This document shows positions 49,800 through 64,000 of a DNA stretch of 64,000 bases, in pieces. Every line of letters begins with the position of its first letter. Within the stretch, counting starts at the first letter, position 1. The stretch spans positions 13,908,001-13,972,000 of the forward strand of contig NC_057916.1 in the NCBI RefSeq assembly GCF_018873765.1. Reading direction: 5' to 3'. The stretch comes from Telopea speciosissima (lineage: Eukaryota; Streptophyta; Magnoliopsida; Proteales; Proteaceae). The position numbers and the translations under genes were made by a program. The notes beneath the pieces were generated by a model, which saw only the letters and a list, made by a program, of their open reading frames with translations, had not been told where the DNA came from and did no database searches.

Positions 49800-50264
49800 G
49801 GAATTTTGTGGATTAGTATATCTCGAAGTTCTCTCACACGTCAAGTTTCAGTACAATCAGAGCTGACTGAGAGGTAAAATAAAGCATTGAAAAAGCGAGG
49901 ACTCCAAAAAAGGGTGCATGAGAACCGCCCACAAATACATGGAGTATATATGAGAAGACATGCCTTTAAATGAACAAATAAATGAGTGGATTTAAAAAGA
50001 AAATTAGGAAAAAAATATAAAAATGAGTGAATTTGAAGTTATAATTTAAATGTGCCTACATAATTATTATCATGATCTTCTCATGCCTACCCACTCAATC
50101 GAATCCTTGTGTCTATATATGTAAAGTTTGATTGTATAGTATCAATTACAACATTAGATTAGGGAGAAGATCAATTCTCATATTGTTTGTATATATTCAT
50201 TCACAATAACAGTCAATGAAACCAAGCTATTACAGCTCCAATTCCTGGTGTATGCCGATTAACA
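49800..50264 (+). repeat. Probable Copia 5' LTR remnant (left border uncertain)
   Basis: The segment ends in ...TTAACA directly before a primer-binding site, as an LTR should end in CA. It has TATATA-like words (50110-50125) and a T/A-rich U3/R-like composition. The left border could not be fixed and no 3' LTR is in the window. Confidence 0.45.
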
Positions 50265-50709
50265 TGGTATCAGTCTAGGATTTTTTTCTCCTGGAATGGG
50301 TAATCCCACTTCTTCCACCCTTACCACAGCTTCGGTAGTTCCTATTTCGTCACCTTATTTTTTGCATGCATCTGATCAACCAGGTTCTTCCTTGGTGACT
50401 CCTCTTCTTGATGGGGATAATTATCTTACTTGGCATCGGTCCATGCTTATGGCCCTGGAAGCGAAAAATAAATTATCCTTCGTTGATGGTTCTCTCGCCA
50501 TACTCGACTCTACATCCCCTGATTTTTCCAACTGGGTGCGATGCAATAATATGGTGCGCTCATGGATCGTGCATTCAACCATTTCTTCGATTGCCCACAA
50601 TATTCTTTGGATCGACTCCGCCAAAGAAGTTTGGTCTAATCTCCATTTCACATGGCAAAATCCTCAGGTGCATCATGCAAAGATTCATGATCTTGCCTGG
50701 CCAAGCTAA
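50265..50709 (+). mobile_element. Copia gag fragment with primer-binding site
   Basis: TGGTATCAG at 50265-50273 matches the start of the usual Copia primer-binding site for initiator tRNA-Met. An ATG at 50296 opens 137 residues with the typical gag start: PLLDGDNYLTWHRSMLMALE, NKLSFVDGSL, NMVRSWIVHSTISS and IDSAKEVWSNL. The frame stops at 50709 and no zinc knuckle, protease or pol follows, so the element is truncated. Confidence 0.85.
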
Positions 50710-51520
50710 GGAAATTTTTTTGCTTCTCGTTATAGTCAATTGTTTATTGACATGCCCATCTAATAAATAAGGGAAAAGAATGTTGCATCATCGTGTGCAG
50801 TCTACGCCCAAACACAGGCCCCTTGAAATAACTGTCCCATCCCCTATACAATAAAAACAAAAAAACCCCTAGTCAATGCCCTTGCACGCGCTCCCATTCA
50901 CAACAATCTTCTTCCCCGACAAATTGTATAGATGAATAACTTTTTTGTTTTTGCTATATGGAAAAGTTGAATGGATTCAAATTTTTTATAGAAAAGTAGA
51001 CAATTTTTTATAGAAAAGTAGAATCAGATTGTCTTTTTTGATGAAAGTGTAATCACACAAACCACATATCCATCCCAAAAGGTTAACCGGCTTTTAGGAC
51101 CGTGGAATGACGGATATACACAACACACACCCGATGTAGGACTAAACCCACACACCCCTTCTTTTTTTGATGAAAGTGTAATCAAACAAACCACACACCA
51201 ATCCCAAAAGGTTAATCGACTTTTAGGAGAATCAGATGTCTTGCGATCTCTCTTTCTTGGATTTCATCTGTGTGGCTTAGGCCCATATTCGTACGAGAGC
51301 CTGAGACAGCCGAAGGCCCTCTAGGGCCACTCACATGGAATCCACTCCTCCTTTAAGTGGTACTGGAGGGCATTGGACAGTACTTGTACAACGACATGAA
51401 ATCTATATTTATGTGTCCATGCACTGATACCTATTACTCTATTTATGCGTGGGTAACAAGCTTATAAACGCGATTAAGAATAACCACTGATCGCCTAACC
51501 AGGGATGTAAATGTCAAATT
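50710..51520. other. Intergenic with duplicated decayed repeat
   Basis: A phrase TTTTTTGATGAAAGTGTAATCA(C/A)ACAAACCACA occurs at about 51036 and 51166, with AATCCCAAAAGGTTAA(C/T)CG after each, a ~130-bp tandem repeat. No gene. Confidence 0.5.
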
Positions 51521-52218
51521 AGGAATCTCAAAAGGGTAAAACGGTCACTGAGTCGTCTATAAGGAGCCATTGGGGCTGGGTTCTCTGCAAAATCAGGGAA
51601 TCAGCGGTCTCTGGGGGTGGTCGTCGATCCGCTCTAGAGCCGTCCCCGCCCTTCGCCCCACGAGTTTCAAGCGTCTCGTGCGGAAATCTAGTTTTCCTCT
51701 CACGTACGCTCGTTCTTCTTGTCTCGATTTTCATTATTTTTAATGTTGCCATGGCTCTGTCTATGCAGTTTGAGAAAAAACCCCGCCTCTAATTCGGCGG
51801 ATCATGATATTTGCGTTTGTTTTTGTTATCTCTGCCCCATATTCTTAGAATTAAGATGGTTTTTGGCCCTTGATTAGAGATGTTAACGCAGTCCTAGGGT
51901 TCTATTAGATTTGACCAAAATTCTCAAATAATTTGCATGTTCTTAGGTGTTCCTTTTGCTGAATTTTGGGTTTTATAATATAAGATTTATTGGTGGAGCC
52001 ATGAAGCTATTAGCATGCTAAAGTTTTTTGTCTTTAAATCCCATTTTGCTGATTGATAGGCTTTTCAATCCGTTGCGATGAGTGTTGAGCTACGTATGAT
52101 GGCTTCTCCTTTTCAGTCTGGTCTTAAATATATGCCGTGATATCATGGGTATATAGGGATTACTTCTTGTAGACACCAGGTTTTAACTTGTTATTTTCTG
52201 TTGCTGAAGCTGCCTCTC
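51521..52218 (+). promoter_or_regulatory. Promoter-proximal region and leader of the UBC gene
   Basis: GC-rich sequence at 51580-51670 followed by a T-rich stretch resembles a leader with a 5' UTR intron, a common arrangement in this UBC group. CTATAAGG at about 51557 could act as a TATA element. Both statements are inference. Confidence 0.35.
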
Positions 52219-59240
<7,022 letters not shown>

Positions 59241-61548
59241 GGGCAAAACAAAAGGAATGAACTTTGAATGATATGTGAATCCATGGTTTCTGTCTGTTAT
59301 CAAAAGAAAAACAAGGTTTGATATGAAATACCCTTTTCCCGTGCTCTCTATGAAATTGACCTCTGAAGACTTGAGAAGGGGGGAAATAACTGTACTAATA
59401 GGATGTTGTGGTTTCCATAGTTTTACTGTTGATGATTCTATTTAAAGTTCATCCATTGATTGCATAGTTTGAAATACTCCCCTGTTCTGTTGTACCAGTT
59501 GATGCTAATAGGTTTACACAGTGCTGTGAAGTTAGAGCTTCTTTACTAAGGATTCACAGGTGCCTCTGGTACACTTTTTGGGGGCCATAAGCCATAAGGT
59601 TCTCACATACATGGGGTAGAAACAACGTGTGTATGAGTTTTCTGCACAGTTTATTGAAAGGAAAAAATAAATTGCTTATTAAGTTTGTTTTTCATCAATC
59701 TTAGACATAGTACTCTACTTTTAAGGATGCCAGAGTGACCTTCGTTCCTTGAGTTCCTTCCACCCTCTCTCAGATCTTTGGTCACATTGTTGAGGTGTGT
59801 ATGTCCATTTGATAGGTATATCTTAGTAGATCAATGTGTCGATCATTCACTACTGGTAAATAGAAAGACTTAGATTATTGTTGAGATTCATGTGAAGCAA
59901 CCACATATTCATGGAATGGCAATGCCACTTGTGCTCTGCAGCATCTGACTTACAAATACAGAGACTGGTCCATCGGAAAGTCCCATCTGTTTTTTTTTGT
60001 TTTTTTTTTCCATCTGTTTACCCTTATTCGGTGGGTTTTATTATGAGATGAGTTCTGATCTGGCAATTAGAACTTGTGTCCATCCTTTAGTTCTTAGGTT
60101 TTGAGAGCAATTTTATAGAGCTGATTGGTGCACTGGGAATGCAAGGACAGGTGCATAGGTGGCTTATGACTCTCTCTGTCTGTGTTCTACTATTGCCTGG
60201 TTATTCTCTGGTGAAGATGTCCCAGCTTTAACTGTTGTGTGAGCATCGTAAACATAATTGAAACACTTATAAAACATGTATAAAATGACAGTGTTGTATT
60301 CATATTCTCATATCGATCTGTACCAATTTCTGAGTTCAAATTACTATATTTGGGGTGATTGTTTTCTTAATGGCGTCCCTGTTTCTCCCTTGCTGCAAGT
60401 GTTCCTATGATTAACAAATGAAGTGAAATTTGACCTCTCATTCTTTGCTTTGGCTCCTTCGACATGATCATATGAAGATTTTCACCGAACTTCTCTCTCA
60501 GTGAACTTTTAAGAGAAAGAGAGAGAATCCAACCATAAAGCATGGTCAGTGCAGTCTTTTTATCCTCTCGAGTGTTAGGGTGGATGGTTGGATTCTCAAG
60601 TGTAGTGCACCACTTGAGAAGATAAATTTTGGAAATTTTTCAAGAGAGAGATCCTTTCTAATCTTAACTTTATCATTGTTTCATTAATTGTCAATAAAGA
60701 TATGGTCAAGAGATCTTTATCTGGTAGTGTAGCATATGCACCAGCGTAGGAGGTTAAATGGGTAATAAGAGCGCGAGCAGTAGCATTTGACGTAATGGGA
60801 TTTTTCAATTCATTAGGGATTGAGTGGTAATGTTCCAAGCCACTGGCTAGCGTTCTTTTTCCCTGAAAAGAACACCTTTGCTTCTCTGTGTCCTCTGGCG
60901 ACTTTTCTTCCTATTTTCTCTAACTCTTTATATAGATGGATGGATAGACAGATAGATCGGTCTCTCTCAACCTCCCACCTTAATACAATTGAAGAATTTA
61001 TAGAAGAAGCGGCATGAGAGTTTGTTTATTCTTATGACCTTTTAAGGCGTGTTTGTGGGTGTGAGCAATGGGCCGTGTTAGATACGATATGCCCTATTCA
61101 ATTAAGCAATTTAAATGGCAATAATCTCCATTGTTTGGAACTCCCAAGGCGCTCTAAATATCATCTAATTAGGCTTCTTATAGTTGAGGATCTCGGTTCT
61201 TTGTCAAGGTTTCAAAAAAGCGGAATTGCAAATTGAATTGCAGTGTTGATATTCCGATCGGAATTGGTCAAAATAGGTCAGAATCAGCTGGAATTGGTTT
61301 TGATTCTGCTCTTGTTGGCTTGGCTAGTTCAGCATCAGATGCCCTAAAAAACAAACAATTAATTAAGCAAAAAAGAATAGCTGAACATCTGAGAAGACAC
61401 AAAACCGAAAAAGCAATTTTCTTGGGCTGCCGGTTCTGGGATTTTGGGAGAACCTAAGTAAGCCCAGGTGGTATTGGAATACTCAGCGTTTTAGGTCAAG
61501 TATTATATTTTGATAATACAATGGCTACCTGGGACGGACCTTGGCTTT
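59241..61548. other. UBC 3' flank and intergenic DNA; one hairpin
   Basis: Presumed 3' UTR of UBC, then no recognised exon. At 60523-60536 and 60584-60597 the 14-mer GAGAATCCAACCAT and its exact complement form a stem with a 47-base loop. A GATC/AATTGG-rich relic lies at 61200-61330. Confidence 0.45.
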
Positions 61549-61703
61549 TGTGCTGCCATGGCGGGAGCTGCAGAGGTGCAGGGGCGGGTGGTCATTTCAC
61601 ATGTGGGGCCCAGGTGGGACTCATCTTTGAAATGATTACTTTACCCCTGATTTTGCTGTCGTTTAGAGTTGCTGCACCTGTGCAGCTCCGGCCATGCTGC
61701 ACA
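61549..61703. repeat. Hairpin MITE, GC-richer
   Basis: GCTGCCATGGCGGGAGCTGC then AGAGGTGCAG on the left pairs with CTGCACCTGTGCAGCTCCGG then CCATGCTGC on the right. The centre is about 90 bp. No coding potential beyond chance. Confidence 0.7.
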
Positions 61704-64000
61704 GGATTTTTTTCCGCTTGGGACACAATTGATGATAAAAAGCTTTTGCTCAGGTTTCTCCGGAGGCTTGTTTACACTTTGACTATCTCTAGAGTTGAGT
61801 TTTCTTTCTATTCTAGTTTTTCCAGCTTTTGTTTTGGTTTTCGCTGTTTTCAGGTGGTAAGGAATTCAATGGTTGGGGGCTTTCATCTGCTGAGATCTAT
61901 GGGGAACCTGTAAGTCCATATGGGTCATCACTTGTCGTGGATGATGCCTTAAGTTCTTACAAGGGGTTCAATACCCCCTCGGCCCTTCTATTCCAAATGC
62001 ATTTCTGTTTCTTTTTTAGTTTAGAAATGCTTCTTAAGTTCTGTTACTAAACTCTTTTCTTTCTCGTAGAAATACTCCCTAAGAACAGGAAGAAAAAAAA
62101 AAAAAAAAAACTTCTAATTAAGAAACACTCATGTATAACAAAACGTAGTCTAAGCACACCTTAAGGGAATGTTGCTACATCACCCTTTGGTCTGATCTAG
62201 TCACTGAGGATTCAAATTCATCAGCTACTTTTTAAGCTATGAATGCTCTGATTTGGTGGTACCTTCTTTACGTGAAGATGAAGAAGTCTATGATACTAAA
62301 ATTGGGAAAAGATATGAGATTCGTGTCTCTTTTACCTTAAAGGGCTAAAAATAACACGTCTCCCCCATAGAAAAGACAAGAAGCTGTTGAGCTGTTAACA
62401 TCCATCACAATCCGAAAATCTATCTAAGCTTCACTATGCAATTATGCATTGAATGAGAAACTAAGCCCGGAGCAAGTAGTAGTCAACCTATGAACTCTCC
62501 CACGGGTTAGGGTACGTTAGCACCTCTGTGTTTGTCTATATAGGATTGATGTTCTCTATGGCCACAGCACAGGCTGTGCCAGATGCAATGGGACGGCATT
62601 TTCACAATTCAGGGAGGCAGAGTCGTCCTTTCATCCACCCCTATGTGTCTGGGCGCAACCTGCACCCCCGACACAGAGAATTTTTTTTGTTATAGTGTGG
62701 GTGTGTGTTTGGGGGGGGGGGGGTTGGAGGGTTAAAACTAAAATAAGGTACTTGATTAACAAAACAGATATTTTGCCTATAAGATCCATATGGGACCCCG
62801 GAGAGCAATTATGGTTAGGTAGGTTTCTTAGCTGGACCTATTCATGTTCCCTAATGTTGTCTCTTGCTGACTTAAGTAGAGTCATCTACCAAGAAGGCCT
62901 TTTACAAGAGGCTCACATAGATTGACTTGTATGTATTGGTTTGATTTCTCTTATACTTTAAAATTTGTTAATTATAGATCAACCTGCTTTCACTTTCGGT
63001 TGTTGTCTACCTTATTTTCTTATCGTACCCTATTATCTGACTGACTACAAGAAGGAAACAATGGTAAAAAAAAATAAGATCAAACATGAATAATGGACAA
63101 TACAAAAAAAGATTGCAGGAATCGGCTGGATCAGGACCGACTCGGGCTATTCTTCAGATCCGATTCTGAATACTTATATCATTCTTTCCAATGCCCTTTG
63201 CAAATTAGTTGATTGATAATTGATAAACTGATAATTATTTTATTTTAAAAAAGAAAAAAGTGTACCCGAGCTCACGGTATAGACTATGCCAACACACACT
63301 CTTCTCTTTTAGTCTAATTGATAACTATTATACTTTTCAATTGATTATTTTTATTTTTTTTTAAAGAAAAGAAAAAGTGTCTCCGAGCCATATTCTCTCT
63401 CTCTCTCTCTCATCTTAACACTCTCGCTCCTCTTTTCCCCTTTTGACGAATCGTCTCCCTTCCTCCCCATTGGTTGGCCCCCCACCCATCCAGCTTGGAG
63501 AACACTCCCCTTTTAAAAAAGATTCTATAAATTCTTTGTTATATTTGGGTCCTTGAAATATTATTAGAGCTTAAGATACTATCTATTTATAAATTGTAAG
63601 GAAAAACAAAATCTATGCACTGACAGGGTATAGACATTCTCTCACATTCTGAACATGTAGGATCCACATTGACATTCTCTTTCCTCCACAATCATGTGAA
63701 CCCCTCTATTGAGGAAATAGTTTCTCATGATGTGATTGATGTGGCGTGGAAAATTTCTCCCACATTGGAGGCGTGGGGAAGGTCTCCCAAAATCTAATTA
63801 TAAGAAGACCAATTGCATTATACTTGTTTTTCATTAGGCATCAATATTAGATTTTCCTAATACACACAATTGATAAAAGATTAGTTGGTTAACTGCAAAT
63901 GCATCAAAATTGCAATGCCACAAAAACAATTTAAGCTTTAGTAAGATCCTCAGCTTCCAATGTGACACCCAAAAAGGGTTGTAAAGACTCGATGAAATAG
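61704..64000. other. Intergenic right edge, no gene
   Basis: Simple repeats dominate: A-run at 62092-62110, G-run at 62711-62723, CT tract at 63402-63415. At 63730-63850, words such as TCTCCCACATTGGAGG resemble the start of some plant LTRs, but no second copy or coding part is visible. Confidence 0.35.

Overview
This window is nuclear DNA from a flowering plant. It is AT-rich and gene-poor. It has intron-split genes with GT-AG junctions and many transposable elements typical of plants: Copia LTR relics, RTE-type and other LINE pieces, Au-type SINEs, hAT and Mutator-like elements, and hairpin MITEs. The species cannot be fixed from sequence alone. A non-grass angiosperm with long repeat-filled introns (for example a basal eudicot or magnoliid) fits, but that is only an impression.

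Four real protein genes are present, all on the + strand. (1) 3033-6314 holds the last five visible exons of the 26S proteasome ATPase RPT3; its N-terminal exons are not in the window. (2) 21241-27104 is a five-exon gene for a plant-specific Ser/Pro/Arg-rich protein of the At3g08670/At2g40070 type. (3) 45527-48487 is a two-exon LRR receptor-like pseudokinase of the At5g58300/At3g08680 type, with probable 5' UTR exons upstream. (4) 52219-59240 is a four-exon ubiquitin-conjugating enzyme of the UBC8/10/11/28 group. From memory of Arabidopsis locus numbers, RPT3 (At5g58290) is next to At5g58300, and At3g08670-At3g08680-At3g08690 (UBC11) are consecutive. The window therefore looks like the undivided ancestral order of two Arabidopsis blocks. 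One tRNA-Lys(UUU) gene, possibly decayed, lies at 11937-12009 on the minus strand.

The most striking stretch is 6.7-14.2 kb, between RPT3 and the Ser-rich gene. It holds three Mutator-like elements, each with a perfect 9-bp target duplication and long terminal inverted repeats. All three carry broken pieces of host genes: a DUF761-type gene with a 2-bp frameshift, exons 1-2 plus the intron of a KDEL receptor (ERD2) with a stop codon, and a short UDP-glycosyltransferase piece with a stop codon. The first two share one TIR family and lie 91 bp apart; the third belongs to another family. These are Pack-MULEs. Between them lies a truncated tRNA-Lys(CUU) copy with an A-rich tail and 14-bp target duplications, which appears to be a retroposed tRNA half.

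The rest is repeat-laden intergenic DNA (14-21 kb, 27-43 kb, 48-52 kb, 59-64 kb). It includes a hAT element inserted into an inverted-repeat MITE whose unfilled relative lies 2-3 kb away, two SINEs in one intron of the Ser-rich gene, an antisense RTE LINE in UBC intron 1, a LINE 3' end, a Copia gag fragment with primer-binding site, and at least six hairpin elements. I found no CRISPR array, operon or viral gene.
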